Assembly: GCA_018000995.1 (NCBI GenBank)
Contig: JAGNIU010000014.1
Location: 25,427-89,426 of the forward strand
Source: Bacteroidia bacterium
GTDB lineage: Bacteria > Bacteroidota > Bacteroidia > B-17B0 > Aurantibacillaceae
Length of the DNA: 64,000 nt
Direction of reading: 5' to 3'
The translations under genes were made by a program, and so were the position numbers. The first letter of the stretch is position 1. Each line of letters opens with the position of its first letter. The notes under the pieces were generated by a model. That model worked only from the letters and a program-made list of their open reading frames with translations. It was not told the origin of the DNA and ran no database searches. Positions 9,141 to 17,549 of the stretch are shown here, in pieces.

Positions 9141-9515
9141 TTAGTTTTCGCGTTTAAAAATGGCTTTTCTGTTGGTGTCAATATCAATTAGTGTTAATGT
9201 GTCATTTACAACGGCACATTCGCTAACCGAGAAAGTGTAGTCGTAATCGTTCCACAAAGCAAAACTTTGTTGGTAGTAACAAATATTGCAAGGCGTGTTT
9301 TTCTCAGTAAAGAAAAAAGTAAGAGTGAGCTTTTGTGTATATAAAGTATCGCCGCCAATACTTTTCCATGTACTTACTTTTCCATAGGGGCCACACTTTT
9401 CTACAATTGGCGCCTGTGTCGCTTCCCTGTTTGTGTTAGGCGTGTTGTTTGTTTTTTCACAGGCGCTAAAGCAAACTGCAAGAAGCGCGATCGATAGAAG
9501 AATTACTTTTTTCAT
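9141..9515 (-). CDS. putative lipoprotein, unknown function
   Basis: From the ATG at 9515 the protein is 124 aa and starts MKKVILLSIALLAVCFSACEK, with a lipobox Cys at residue 19. The upstream in-frame ATG (9578) lies within the preceding gene and would place 21 polar residues ahead of the signal peptide, so it is rejected. The mature part contains DTLYTQKLTLTFFF and a CNIC motif, and resembles the lipoprotein at 7738-8106 in length and layout. It is the second gene of the minus-strand run, 10 nt after the 127-aa gene. Function unknown. Confidence 0.7.
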   Translation of the reverse strand: MKKVILLSIALLAVCFSACEKTNNTPNTNREATQAPIVEKCGPYGKVSTWKSIGGDTLYTQKLTLTFFFTEKNTPCNICYYQQSFALWNDYDYTFSVSECAVVNDTLTLIDIDTNRKAIFKREN

Positions 9516-9525
9516 GTTATTTTTT

Positions 9526-9909
9526 TTAATGGTTGTTAAGGTTATTATTCTGATTTTCGAATTTTGTTTTGCCGGCAAGAATGTTGTTTAATGCCAGACG
9601 CATTAGGCTTATGTTTTCCGAACACCTTGTATCGTTCAATCCAGAAACCAGAGGCATTCCCACGCCATCTACCAGCGTTGTAATTTCTATTTGATTTCTT
9701 TCAAAAGATGAGAGAAGTCTTACATCTTTACCCGTACAGGATTTATAGTATCTTTTATCGCGACCGCTTTTAAGGATAATTAAAACGCTGTCTTTAATAG
9801 ATACTTCTTTTGCTTTTAAAAGAGAAGGGCTGGCGAAGCAAGTGATAACTAATAAGCATGTTGCTTTTGGAGATAAGCGAAAGACTAAGTCTTTAAAATA
9901 TGTTTTCAT
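9526..9909 (-). CDS. putative exported protein, first gene of the small exported-protein operon
   Basis: The 127-aa protein has a positively charged start (MKTYFKDLVFRLSPK) and a hydrophobic segment (ATCLLVITCFASPSLLKAK), consistent with an atypical signal peptide. The rest contains DSVLIILKSGRDKRYYKS and two Cys but no recognised family. It is the promoter-proximal gene of a six-gene minus-strand run. A -7 box lies 21 nt upstream of its start (TAGTTTTG, 9930-9937 on the minus strand). A divergent HTH regulator gene starts at 10127, suggesting local control. Confidence 0.6.
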   Translation of the reverse strand: MKTYFKDLVFRLSPKATCLLVITCFASPSLLKAKEVSIKDSVLIILKSGRDKRYYKSCTGKDVRLLSSFERNQIEITTLVDGVGMPLVSGLNDTRCSENISLMRLALNNILAGKTKFENQNNNLNNH

Positions 9910-9929
9910 GGCGTTGTTGTTTTATGGTT

Positions 9930-9937
9930 CAAAACTA
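9930..9937 (-). promoter_or_regulatory. -7 box of the small exported-protein operon
   Basis: TAGTTTTG on the minus strand matches the Bacteroidota TAnnTTTG box. No TTG at good spacing is seen upstream, so confidence is moderate. Confidence 0.45.
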
Positions 9938-10070
9938 CTTCCGCAAAAGAGCCTACTGAAACTGTTTTGCGCGTCACGCCGATTGAAATCAGGGCGACTC
10001 GCAAATAATGACGGATAAAAACAATGGACAAAGCAAGATTTGCGATTTTTGCAAAAGGAATTAAAAGGGC

Positions 10071-10100
10071 TTGTCTTTTATGTAAAAAATAGTACCTTTA
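10071..10100 (+). promoter_or_regulatory. promoter of the 333-aa HTH regulator gene
   Basis: TTG at 10071-10073 and TACCTTTA at 10093-10100 are separated by 19 nt, as in Bacteroidota housekeeping promoters. The box ends 26 nt before the ATG at 10127, which supports that start over the upstream one at 10040. Confidence 0.55.
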
Positions 10101-10126
10101 ATTATTACATAAAACAAAAAGTAATA

Positions 10127-11128
10127 ATGGCGAAAACCATAAAAAACCTACCACTGCAAACAGTTTTTATTCAAAAGCTGAAAGAAAATCTTCCAAAAAA
10201 TGTTGGACTAGCGGAAGAAATGGCTGAGATCTTAGAAATAAGTACAGATAGTGCTTATAGACGAATTAGAGGAGAAACAGATTTAAGTATTGATGAAGTA
10301 TATAAACTAACTAAGAAATATAATATTTCGGTGGATAGTGTTTTTTCAAATCTTGGCGACACCGTTACGTTTGCCTATACTAAACTTACGAATAGCGCCG
10401 AAAATTTTGAAAAATATTTATCGCGAATTTTAAATCACTTAAAAGTGATAAGCACCTTTCCTGAAAAAAAGATTTATTATGTTGCTGAAGAACTTCCAAT
10501 GTTTCTTTCTTTTTTTAGTCCAAGGTTTATCGAGTTTAAATTATTTTATTGGCAGCGTAGTGTTTTAAACGTGCCCGATTACCAAGGAAAAAAATTTGAG
10601 TTTGGAATTGTACCAAAGAAGCTTGTAGAGATTGCAAGCGCAAGCGCTCAAGAATATAAAAAAATCCCATCAGTTGAAATCTGGACTAACGAAACTATTT
10701 ATACTGTTACAAAACAATTAGAGTTTTATGTAGATAGCGGCGTTTTCAAAAACATAAGCGATGCCCTTGAAATAATGGAAGAAATACGAAAAATGGTAAA
10801 GTATGTTGAGCAAAGCGCAGAGCACAGCAGAAAAGAATTGGGCTCGGCAACCGAAAACTATCAATTGTATAATAGCGATGTAGTATTAGGAACAAATTGT
10901 ATTTATGCGCAATCGGGCGATGTTAACTATGCTTACATTTCGTTCAATAGCCTAAACTCGTTAACGACAAACAACGTTGAATTTTGCGATGAAACTGAGC
11001 ATTGGATGCGCAACATTATTAAAAAGAGTACTTTAATAAGTGGCGTTGCCGAAAAAGAACGCTATCGTTTTTTTAGCGCTATGTATAAAAATATAGATAA
11101 TTGCGAGGCCAGAATAAAATCCTTATAA
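10127..11128 (+). CDS. HTH-type transcriptional regulator with large sensory/C-terminal domain
   Basis: From the ATG at 10127 the protein is 333 aa. Residues of about 8-70 form an XRE-like helix-turn-helix (NVGLAEEMAEILEISTDSAYRRIRGETDLSIDEVYKLTKKYNIS, shown here only to locate the fold: DSAYRRIRGE is the recognition helix). The remaining 260 residues are mostly alpha-helical, with no transmembrane segment, resembling the Bacteroidota cytosolic regulators with an uncharacterised C-terminal domain. The in-frame upstream start at 10040 would begin inside the promoter and is rejected. The gene is divergent from the small exported-protein operon, which it may control. The ligand or signal is unknown. 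Confidence 0.75.
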   Translation: MAKTIKNLPLQTVFIQKLKENLPKNVGLAEEMAEILEISTDSAYRRIRGETDLSIDEVYKLTKKYNISVDSVFSNLGDTVTFAYTKLTNSAENFEKYLSRILNHLKVISTFPEKKIYYVAEELPMFLSFFSPRFIEFKLFYWQRSVLNVPDYQGKKFEFGIVPKKLVEIASASAQEYKKIPSVEIWTNETIYTVTKQLEFYVDSGVFKNISDALEIMEEIRKMVKYVEQSAEHSRKELGSATENYQLYNSDVVLGTNCIYAQSGDVNYAYISFNSLNSLTTNNVEFCDETEHWMRNIIKKSTLISGVAEKERYRFFSAMYKNIDNCEARIKSL

Positions 11129-11136
11129 AAAAACAC

Positions 11137-11144
11137 TACATTTG
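11137..11144 (+). promoter_or_regulatory. -7 box upstream of the DUF5606 gene
   Basis: TACATTTG is a perfect match to TAnnTTTG, 20 nt before the ATG at 11165. No matching -33 TTG is seen at the usual distance. Confidence 0.55.
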
Positions 11145-11164
11145 TAATCCAAAATTTAAAACAC

Positions 11165-11704
11165 ATGATCGATTTAACAGGTATAATTTCAATTTCAGGT
11201 CAACCGGGCTTGTTTAAAATTATTGCACAAAGCAAAAACGGAATTATTATTGAAGGCTTAGCCGACAAGAAAAGAACCAATATTTATTCAACCACTAAAG
11301 TATCTACACTTGCTGATATAGGAATGTACACAACAGGCGAAGATAAACCCATTGAAGAAATTGTAACCGCTGTTTTTGAAAAAGAAAAAGGTGGTCCGTG
11401 TGTAAGCGCAAAAGCCGATGATAAAGAAATCACAGCGTATTTTGCAGCAGTTTTACCTGATTATGATAAAGAAAGAGTTTATGTAAGTAACATGCGCAAA
11501 TTATTTAACTGGTATACTATCTTGCAAACGACAGGGAATTTAAAGGAGAAAGATGCAAACGCTGATAGCGAAGAAAACAAAGCGCTAAAAGCAGCAGCAG
11601 AAAGTAACAAAGCAAAAACGAATTTAAAAGAGAGTAGTAAGAACACAAAAACAAGCACAGGCGTAAAGAAAACTACAGGTGTTAGAAAAACAGGAACGGC
11701 TTAA
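11165..11704 (+). CDS. DUF5606 domain-containing protein
   Basis: The 179-aa protein begins MIDLTGIISISGQPGLFKII and continues with an SKNGIIIEGLADKKR segment, the signature of the Bacteroidota-restricted DUF5606 family. The conserved domain covers about residues 1-125. It is followed by a low-complexity tail rich in Lys, Ala, Thr and Asn that looks disordered. It is predicted to be cytoplasmic, with no signal peptide or membrane segment. Its molecular function is not established. It has its own -7 box and a strong terminator immediately downstream, so it is monocistronic. It is convergent with gmk. Confidence 0.85.
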   Translation: MIDLTGIISISGQPGLFKIIAQSKNGIIIEGLADKKRTNIYSTTKVSTLADIGMYTTGEDKPIEEIVTAVFEKEKGGPCVSAKADDKEITAYFAAVLPDYDKERVYVSNMRKLFNWYTILQTTGNLKEKDANADSEENKALKAAAESNKAKTNLKESSKNTKTSTGVKKTTGVRKTGTA

Positions 11705-11724
11705 TTAAATATATATTGATTTTA

Positions 11725-11755
11725 AAATCCCTCCCGAAACGGCGGGATTTTTTTA
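11725..11755. terminator. intrinsic terminator between DUF5606 gene and gmk
   Basis: Outer stem AAATCCC/GGGATTT (11725-11731 with 11744-11750) and inner stem CCG/CGG around an AAA loop, followed by TTTTTTT. It closes the plus-strand gene. The A-rich 5' flank may also serve gmk, which ends at 11766. Confidence 0.85.
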
Positions 11756-11765
11756 TTGGTACAAA

Positions 11766-12338
11766 TTACGAATTCAAGAAGTCTCCAACTACTTTTTCTG
11801 CTTTCTTTAAAGCATGTTGTAAGTCTTCATTTAAAATGGAAGTATCAAACAATTCAGATGTTTTTATTTCAGCTTCAGCTTTTGAAACGCGACGTGCAAT
11901 ACTTTCAGGACTATCAGTGCTTCTTGAGTTTAAACGTTCTTCTAAAATTTTAATACTAGGCGGCATTACAAAAACAGCTAAAGCGCTTTCTCCGAATTGA
12001 TTTTTCAAATTCAATCCGCCTTCAACATCAATATCAAAAATAACGGCTTTGCCTTTTGCCCAAATGGATTCTACTTCACTTCTAAGAGTACCATAACAAG
12101 CTCCAGCATAAACTTCTTCCCATTCCAGAAACTCGCCGGCATCCACCTTCTTCTTAAAATCATCGGGACTTAAATAGTGATAATCTTTTCCGTTTTCTTC
12201 AACCCCTCTTTTTGGGCGACTGGTTGCTGAAATGGAAAACCCCAACTTATCGGGGAAAACCTTTAGTAAGTGCCTGACAATAGTGGTTTTACCTGAACCC
12301 GAGGGGGCTGAAAATATGACCATTTTGCCGTTTTCCAT
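11766..12338 (-). CDS. gmk: guanylate kinase
   Basis: The 190-aa protein converts GMP and ATP to GDP and ADP. The P-loop is visible as FSAPSGSGKTT near residues 9-19, followed by the GMP-binding region (SRPKRGVEENGKDYHYL) and WEEVYAGACYGTL. The size fits the family. I choose the ATG at 12338. The frame also contains an earlier TTG at 12344, but that TTG lies inside a perfect minus-strand -7 box (TATCTTTG, 12342-12349). If that box is used, the mRNA would begin almost at the ATG. The gene is convergent with DUF5606 and divergent from rplU. Confidence 0.95.
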   Translation of the reverse strand: MENGKMVIFSAPSGSGKTTIVRHLLKVFPDKLGFSISATSRPKRGVEENGKDYHYLSPDDFKKKVDAGEFLEWEEVYAGACYGTLRSEVESIWAKGKAVIFDIDVEGGLNLKNQFGESALAVFVMPPSIKILEERLNSRSTDSPESIARRVSKAEAEIKTSELFDTSILNEDLQHALKKAEKVVGDFLNS

Positions 12339-12341
12339 AAT

Positions 12342-12349
12342 CAAAGATA
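12342..12349 (-). promoter_or_regulatory. -7 box of gmk
   Basis: TATCTTTG on the minus strand, only 3 nt from the chosen gmk ATG, pointing to a leaderless or near-leaderless transcript. Confidence 0.5.
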
Positions 12350-12398
12350 AGGCAAAAAGCGCCTCAATTGTGGAAAACCTCCAAAATTGTTAAAAAAG

Positions 12399-12430
12399 TT
12401 TGTAGAACCCCTCTTAAAACCCTATATTTG
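12399..12430 (+). promoter_or_regulatory. rplU-rpmA promoter
   Basis: TTTG at 12399-12402 and TATATTTG at 12423-12430 are separated by 20 nt, a near-perfect Bacteroidota housekeeping promoter. The leader to the rplU ATG would be about 27 nt. Confidence 0.7.
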
Positions 12431-12463
12431 CCCTCCCAATTTAAAAATTAAAAAAACAACCCT

Positions 12464-12937
12464 ATGTATGCAATTGTAGAAATAGCCGGGCAACAGTTTA
12501 AAGTGGAACGTGGAAATAAAGTATACGTTCACCGCCTTGAGGCTAACGAGGGTTCTAAAGTGGAGTTTGACAAAGTGTTACTAGTTGACAACGATGGCAA
12601 AATTTCAGTTGGAAACCCTACCGTAGATGGCGCCAAAGTTGCGGCCACCGTTATTGAGCACCTTAAAGGTGACAAAGTTATTGTGTTTAAAAAATTACGC
12701 CGTAAAGGTTACCAGAAATGGAACAACCACCGTCAATCTTTTACACAAATTTTAGTGCAAGGAATTTTAAGCAAAGGCGAAACATTGAAAGATGAAATTG
12801 CAGTTGTGAAAAAAGTTCGTGTTGGAACCCCTGCAAAAAATACTAAAGCAGCAGCTGAAGTTGCAGAGAAAAAAGCACCTGCAAAAAAGGCTCCGGCTAA
12901 AAAAGCAGCAGCAAAAAAAGTAACTAAAAAAGATTAA
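12464..12937 (+). CDS. rplU: 50S ribosomal protein L21 with Lys/Ala-rich C-terminal extension
   Basis: The N-terminal 105 residues are a standard L21: [20 protein letters not shown] at the start and [20 protein letters not shown] near residues 75-95, binding 23S rRNA in the large subunit. The usual protein ends near residue 103. Here the chain continues to 157 aa with a low-complexity tail of [18 protein letters not shown] type, probably disordered and RNA-binding. Such tails are seen in some Bacteroidota L21 proteins. rpmA follows 51 nt downstream, forming the conserved rplU-rpmA operon driven by the promoter at 12399-12430. Confidence 0.97.
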   Translation: MYAIVEIAGQQFKVERGNKVYVHRLEANEGSKVEFDKVLLVDNDGKISVGNPTVDGAKVAATVIEHLKGDKVIVFKKLRRKGYQKWNNHRQSFTQILVQGILSKGETLKDEIAVVKKVRVGTPAKNTKAAAEVAEKKAPAKKAPAKKAAAKKVTKKD

Positions 12938-12988
12938 CCAAATTACGAAGTACAACGTAAGAAGTACGAGTATTAAAAAGTAAAAAAA

Positions 12989-13252
12989 ATGGCACACAAA
13001 AAAGGCGAAGGTAAAGTAAAGAACGGTCGCGAATCACACAGCAAGCGCTTAGGCGTTAAAATTTTCGGTGGTGAAACTTGTATTTCAGGAAACATCATCG
13101 TTCGTCAACGCGGAACAAAACACAATCCGGGTGAGAACGTTGGCATGGGCAAAGATCATACTTTGTATGCTTTAACTGACGGAAAAGTTGTTTTCAAAAA
13201 GAAAAGAAACGATAAATCATTCGTATCGGTAGTTCCTGTTGCGCAAGCATAA
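12989..13252 (+). CDS. rpmA: 50S ribosomal protein L27
   Basis: The 87-aa protein starts [20 protein letters not shown] and continues with [18 protein letters not shown] and [15 protein letters not shown], all hallmark L27 motifs. L27 lies near the peptidyl transferase centre. The start is a plain MAHKKG, so no N-terminal processing extension of the Firmicutes type is present. It is the second gene after rplU and is followed 30 nt later by an intrinsic terminator that ends the operon. Confidence 0.98.
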   Translation: MAHKKGEGKVKNGRESHSKRLGVKIFGGETCISGNIIVRQRGTKHNPGENVGMGKDHTLYALTDGKVVFKKKRNDKSFVSVVPVAQA

Positions 13253-13283
13253 GAAAACCCGAAACGCTTAATAATTTTTATTA

Positions 13284-13317
13284 AAAGCCCTCCGGTTTTC
13301 GGCGGGCTTTTTTATTT
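13284..13317 (+). terminator. intrinsic terminator of rplU-rpmA
   Basis: Stem AAAGCCC/GGGCTTT (13284-13290 with 13304-13310) with an inner CCG/CGG helix and a TTTTTTATTTTT tail. It lies only a few nt before the next ATG at 13324. Its layout is very similar to the terminator at 11725-11755. Confidence 0.9.
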
Positions 13318-13323
13318 TTAGCA

Positions 13324-13815
13324 ATGCTCAATAACACAATACATAAATTAGCAACTGCATTTGCAATAACAATTTGTTTGTTTGGACTAAGTTGCCAATC
13401 AAAAAAAATAAACAGCACACCAGCGAAAGCAAATGAAAAAACCGCTTTTTATGATTTTAAATTTATTTGGGATTCTATAAGTAAAAAAAGTCAGATTACT
13501 GTAAACACGATTAATGTAGCAAACACAAAGAGTAATTTCACACAAAACAACCAGGGCGCTACACTACCCAACAACGTACTAATTGAAATAACAGATAAGG
13601 ACGGAAATAATATTAAAGAACATGCAGAACACCCTCTTGCTAAAAAGTATGATGTTTTTTCGGAGAATGGCGAAATAGAAGCAAAATTGGTATCTTTACC
13701 TGAAGGCAATTTTATAATAAGAGTTCCATATTACAGCGACTGGAAAAAAATTAAAATAACAGAAACGATTAAAGGAGTTAAACAAACCGCTATAATTTTG
13801 AAAAATGAAAAGTAG
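13324..13815 (+). CDS. putative lipoprotein, unknown function
   Basis: The 163-aa protein has an N-terminal hydrophobic stretch ending in a lipobox-like GLSC (Cys at about residue 24), followed by QSKK. The mature region is polar and probably beta-rich, with LIEITDKDGNNI and EGNFIIRVPYYSDWKKIKI suggesting a small Ig-like or carboxypeptidase-regulatory-like fold. The ATG lies 7 nt after the T-run of the rpmA terminator. The gene overlaps the following M64 peptidase gene by 11 nt, so the two are translationally linked, and the lipoprotein may work with that exported peptidase. Confidence 0.65.
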   Translation: MLNNTIHKLATAFAITICLFGLSCQSKKINSTPAKANEKTAFYDFKFIWDSISKKSQITVNTINVANTKSNFTQNNQGATLPNNVLIEITDKDGNNIKEHAEHPLAKKYDVFSENGEIEAKLVSLPEGNFIIRVPYYSDWKKIKITETIKGVKQTAIILKNEK

Positions 13816-15205
13816 AGTTTTTATTTTATTGTTTTGTGTGTTTAGCTTTATTTTAAAAAGCCAATCTGTAATAGGAGTTGATACGTTAATAAAAACAGGA
13901 CCGGTTAGCAAACGAATTAATATTGTTGTGATGGGCGATGGCTACACAAGCGGACAAACCACGCAATACTTAAGCGACGCTACAGCAATATCAAACTACT
14001 TACTTGCAACACCGCCTTTTAGTAATTACACAAATTACTTTAATGTGTATGCTATCAAATGTGTTTCTACACAAAGTGGCGTCACGCATCCGGGAACAGC
14101 AACTGATGTTACTGAACCTGCAAGTCCTGTTACTTCTGTCACAAATTATTTTGGCACGCGTTTCGATTGGGGAAATATTCATCGCTTAATGGTAGCAGGA
14201 AATAGCAGTACTGTTTTCTCGGTTCTGTCAACACACTTTCCTAACTACGATCAAATAATTATGCTTGGCAACTCTACAGTTTACGGAGGCTCAGGCGGAA
14301 GCATTGCAGCAACATCACTTAACTCAGCATCAAAAGATATTGCCGTTCATGAAATAGGACATTCATTTGCCGGACTTGCAGATGAATATTGGGCAGGCAT
14401 TGGATATGCAGCAGAGAAACCAAACATGACAGCCAACAGCAATTCCCTAACTGTAAAATGGAGTCAGTGGGTTGGAATTAATTCTGTTGGTGTTTATCCT
14501 CATGGCGCATCATCACCAATGAATTTATGGTTTAAGCCACATCAATCTTGTAAAATGCAATCGTTGTCATTTCCATTTTGTTCGGTATGCCAGCAAACTA
14601 TTATCGAAAGAATTCATACTTTAAGCAATCCTATTGATGCTTATTATCCGCCTAACGCAACAGCTGTTACTTTTACATCAAGCAGTCAGTGGTTTAAAAC
14701 AACTTTAGTAAAACCAAATCCAAACACATTAAAAAGAACATGGGATTTAAATTCTGTTGTTATTTCAAATAATACAGATTCAGTTTTAGTAAATGCAATT
14801 TCTTTAATCCCCGGCACCAACACCTTAAAGGTAACGGTGATTGATACAACAGGATTATCAAAAGACGTTAATCATCCTTCATTACATTCTTACTCTGTAA
14901 TATGGTCTATTAATAATTCAAGCACAGGAATAATTGATGTTAAAGCGCAAATGGAATATTCCATTTTTCCGAATCCGGCAAGCAACTTTATTAATTTGAA
15001 ATATAATTTATTGCAAAGCGCTTCTATAGTTATAGCTGTTATTGATGCCAACGGAAAAACTGTAATAAGAAAAAATTTAGGAAAGCAAGACCCCTCGGAA
15101 TACCTTCATGAAATTGACGTGCAAGATTTAAGTCAGGGGAATTATTTTCTATCGATACAAATAGACAACAAAACATATAATAACCAATTCGTGATTTTCA
15201 AATAA
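13805..15205 (+). CDS. secreted M64-family (IgA peptidase-like) metalloprotease with T9SS type A signal
   Basis: The 466-aa protein has a signal peptide (MKSRVFILLFCVFSFILKSQ). It has an M64-like domain starting at INIVVMGDGYTSG (residues 39-50) and the zinc motif HEIGH at residues 182-186, followed by ADEYW. The C-terminal about 75 residues (IFPNPASNFINLKYNL to the QFVIFK end) form a T9SS type A sorting domain, so the enzyme is secreted or surface-anchored. Peptidase family M64 is known for the Clostridium IgA peptidase; most Bacteroidota members are uncharacterised, and IgA cleavage should not be assumed. It overlaps the preceding lipoprotein gene by 11 nt, and serS follows 4 nt after its stop. 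Confidence 0.88.
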   Translation: MKSRVFILLFCVFSFILKSQSVIGVDTLIKTGPVSKRINIVVMGDGYTSGQTTQYLSDATAISNYLLATPPFSNYTNYFNVYAIKCVSTQSGVTHPGTATDVTEPASPVTSVTNYFGTRFDWGNIHRLMVAGNSSTVFSVLSTHFPNYDQIIMLGNSTVYGGSGGSIAATSLNSASKDIAVHEIGHSFAGLADEYWAGIGYAAEKPNMTANSNSLTVKWSQWVGINSVGVYPHGASSPMNLWFKPHQSCKMQSLSFPFCSVCQQTIIERIHTLSNPIDAYYPPNATAVTFTSSSQWFKTTLVKPNPNTLKRTWDLNSVVISNNTDSVLVNAISLIPGTNTLKVTVIDTTGLSKDVNHPSLHSYSVIWSINNSSTGIIDVKAQMEYSIFPNPASNFINLKYNLLQSASIVIAVIDANGKTVIRKNLGKQDPSEYLHEIDVQDLSQGNYFLSIQIDNKTYNNQFVIFK

Positions 15206-15209
15206 CCTT

Positions 15210-16484
15210 ATGTTACAACTGAACTATATCCGCGACAATAAAGACGAAGTTTTAAAACGTCTTGCTATCAAAAACTTTAAAGATGCTGAAACAATAATTA
15301 CAAAAGTTATTGAGTTAGATAATGCCCGCCGCGCTTCACAAAAAGATGGCGATGCCATTAAAGCAGAAGCGAATGTGCTTGCCAAACAAATTGGTGAGTT
15401 AATGAAGAGCGGAAAAAAAGAAGAAGCCGAAATTCAAAAAGCAAAAACAGCTGAGCTGAAACAAAAAGAAAAACAACTTGACGAAAGTTTAGCTACAATA
15501 GAAGAAGAAATTAAAAAATTATTATTACTTGTTCCAAATACACCAAGCACAAAAGTTCCGGCAGGAAAAACACCTGAAGATAATGAAGTGGTAAATGAGC
15601 AAGGAACAAAACCAGAATTACACGCAGCAGCGGTCCCACATTGGGAACTAACCACAAAGTATAATTTAATTGATTTTGAATTAGGCGTAAAAATTACCGG
15701 TCCGGGTTTTCCTGTTTACAAAGGAAAGGGAGCTAGATTACAACGCGCATTAATAAATTATTTTTTAGATAAAGCAACCGCTGCAGGGTATTTGGAAATA
15801 CAACCTCCCATTTTAATTAATGAGGACAGCGCTTATGGTACTGGACAATTACCCGATAAAGAAGGACAAATGTATCACGCACAGGTTGATAATTTTTATT
15901 TGATTCCAACTGCTGAGGTTCCAATTACTAATATTTACCGTGATGTAATTTTAAAAGAAAGCGACTTTCCAATAAAAAACTGTGGATACACACCGTGTTT
16001 CAGAAGAGAAGCGGGAAGTTATGGAAAAGACGTTCGTGGATTAAATCGTTTGCACCAATTTGATAAAATTGAAATTGTTCAAATGGCACACCCTGATAAA
16101 TCTTACGAGACGTTAGAAGAAATGCGCGAATACGTTGCAAGCATTTTAAAAGAATTAGAATTACCATTCCGCACTTTAAAATTATGTGGTGGCGATATGA
16201 GTTTTGCTTCTGCATTAACTTACGATATGGAAGTTTGGAGCGCTGCACAAAAACGTTGGTTAGAGGTTAGCTCTGTTTCTAATTTTGAAACTTTTCAAAC
16301 AAACAGATTAAAATGTAGATTCAAAGGCGCTGATGGAAAAACACAATTAGCGCACAGCTTAAACGGCAGCGCTTTAGCTTTACCAAGAATTGTAGCTTCT
16401 ATATTAGAAAACAATCAAACACCCGAAGGAATTAAAGTTCCTAAAGTATTAGTGCCTTACATGGGAATGGATATCATTAATTAA
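15210..16484 (+). CDS. serS: seryl-tRNA synthetase
   Basis: The 424-aa class II synthetase charges tRNA-Ser. Residues of about 1-110 form the antiparallel coiled coil that binds the tRNA long variable arm (MLQLNYIRDNKDEVLKRLAI, with many Lys/Glu/Ala). The catalytic domain shows motif 2 in CFRREAGSYGKDVRGLNRLH. It shows motif 3 near the C-terminus in NGSALALPRIVASILENNQ. The length is typical. The gene begins 4 nt after the M64 peptidase stop, and its stop codon overlaps the ATG of the next gene (TAATG), implying co-transcription. Confidence 0.97.
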   Translation: MLQLNYIRDNKDEVLKRLAIKNFKDAETIITKVIELDNARRASQKDGDAIKAEANVLAKQIGELMKSGKKEEAEIQKAKTAELKQKEKQLDESLATIEEEIKKLLLLVPNTPSTKVPAGKTPEDNEVVNEQGTKPELHAAAVPHWELTTKYNLIDFELGVKITGPGFPVYKGKGARLQRALINYFLDKATAAGYLEIQPPILINEDSAYGTGQLPDKEGQMYHAQVDNFYLIPTAEVPITNIYRDVILKESDFPIKNCGYTPCFRREAGSYGKDVRGLNRLHQFDKIEIVQMAHPDKSYETLEEMREYVASILKELELPFRTLKLCGGDMSFASALTYDMEVWSAAQKRWLEVSSVSNFETFQTNRLKCRFKGADGKTQLAHSLNGSALALPRIVASILENNQTPEGIKVPKVLVPYMGMDIIN

Positions 16485-17062
16485 TGCGCTTTTTTCTTTT
16501 CATACTAGTTTTGTTTTCGATTTGTTTCTCAAATTGCAAGCATAGCAATATGTATGAAAAGGAAATTTCTATTTTAGATAGCACCAAAATAGTTTTACAA
16601 GTAAAATTAAATGAATTAAAAAAATCTGAGCTAAGCATTCAGAATTTGCAATTCGAAAAATTCGACACCTATAATTCGTTTTTAAAAAGTAACGTTAAAG
16701 ATACAATTGGAAAAACAGAAGGAAACGCGCTACAGCTTTTTGTAAAATCAGGCAGCACCATTTCTGATTTCAATAAGAGCAAAACCGAACTAATTAAACA
16801 AACCGAAACCAGCATTGTTCAAATTCAAAAACTATCTTCTGATTTAAAGGAAAGTAATGTTCAAAACAACGTGGCGCTATCTTATTATAGTTCTGAAAAA
16901 GGACACGCTGATGAATTAATAAAGACAATAGAGCAAAATGTAAAGGCTCTGAACTTAAGCATCAATAATTATCGCAACTCCATTTCTAAAACCGAAGAAT
17001 ACATTAAGAACATTAACAGCGGACAATTACCAAGCGTAGTTGCCGATTCAACATTAGAATAA
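16484..17062 (+). CDS. putative lipoprotein with coiled-coil character
   Basis: The 192-aa protein begins MRFFLFILVLFSICFSNCKH, a lipoprotein-like signal with the lipobox Cys at residue 18. The mature chain is strongly helical, with heptad-like Leu/Ile spacing and many Lys, Glu, Ser and Gln, suggesting an extended coiled coil. No family is recognised. Its ATG overlaps the serS stop, and ybeY starts directly after its own stop codon, so all three are probably on one transcript. The combination with serS and ybeY looks like operon packing rather than a functional link. Confidence 0.7.
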   Translation: MRFFLFILVLFSICFSNCKHSNMYEKEISILDSTKIVLQVKLNELKKSELSIQNLQFEKFDTYNSFLKSNVKDTIGKTEGNALQLFVKSGSTISDFNKSKTELIKQTETSIVQIQKLSSDLKESNVQNNVALSYYSSEKGHADELIKTIEQNVKALNLSINNYRNSISKTEEYIKNINSGQLPSVVADSTLE

Positions 17063-17488
17063 ATGGCCATTTCTTTTTCTAACGATAATATTATTTTTAA
17101 TTTAAGGCGTAAGTCGGAATTAAAAATCTGGATTAAGTCTGTAATAGAAAAAGAAAAACGCGTTTTAGGAAATTTGAATTATACTTTTGTTTCAGACGAA
17201 TCACTTCTAAAAATCAACATCGAATATTTAAAGCACAACACGTACACCGACATAATTACCTTTAATTATAATGAGGGTAAAAAAGTATCCGGCGATATTT
17301 TCATTAGTGTTGACCGCATAAAAGAGAACGCCCAAAAGTTTGATGTAAGTTTTGAAGAAGAGCTTCATCGTGTTATTATTCATGGCGTTCTTCATCTATG
17401 TGGTTATAAGGATAAAACCAGAACCGATTCAGATTTGATGCGCAAGAAGGAAAATAGCGCACTCCGTCTATTGAAACAAGGTAAATAG
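17063..17488 (+). CDS. ybeY: endoribonuclease YbeY (rRNA maturation factor)
   Basis: The 141-aa protein carries the YbeY zinc motif HGVLHLCGYKD near residues 108-118, preceded by the typical ITFNY and SGDIFISVDRI strands. YbeY is a single-strand endoribonuclease that takes part in 16S rRNA 3'-end maturation and ribosome quality control. Length and motif spacing are normal for the family. It begins with no gap after the upstream lipoprotein gene. A new promoter lies just after its 3' end, so it ends this operon. Confidence 0.95.
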   Translation: MAISFSNDNIIFNLRRKSELKIWIKSVIEKEKRVLGNLNYTFVSDESLLKINIEYLKHNTYTDIITFNYNEGKKVSGDIFISVDRIKENAQKFDVSFEEELHRVIIHGVLHLCGYKDKTRTDSDLMRKKENSALRLLKQGK

Positions 17489-17501
17489 CGAGTCAAAAAA
17501 C

Positions 17502-17531
17502 TTGTTTTTCATTTCAAAAAAGATATATTTG
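17502..17531 (+). promoter_or_regulatory. promoter of the C25-like secreted protein gene
   Basis: TTG at 17502-17504 and TATATTTG at 17524-17531 are 19 nt apart. The box ends 18 nt before the ATG at 17550, supporting that start over the upstream in-frame one at 17502, which would lie inside the promoter. Confidence 0.7.
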
Positions 17532-17549
17532 TTATTCAAATTTATCCTG

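Noticed and set aside
10040..10126. ATG at 10040 as start of the HTH regulator
   Set aside because: It lies upstream of the promoter at 10071-10100; the ATG at 10127 leads directly into the HTH domain.
13313..13320. TATTTTTA as promoter of the lipoprotein gene at 13324
   Set aside because: It is the T-run of the rpmA terminator and has no TTG upstream; the similarity to a -7 box may be accidental.
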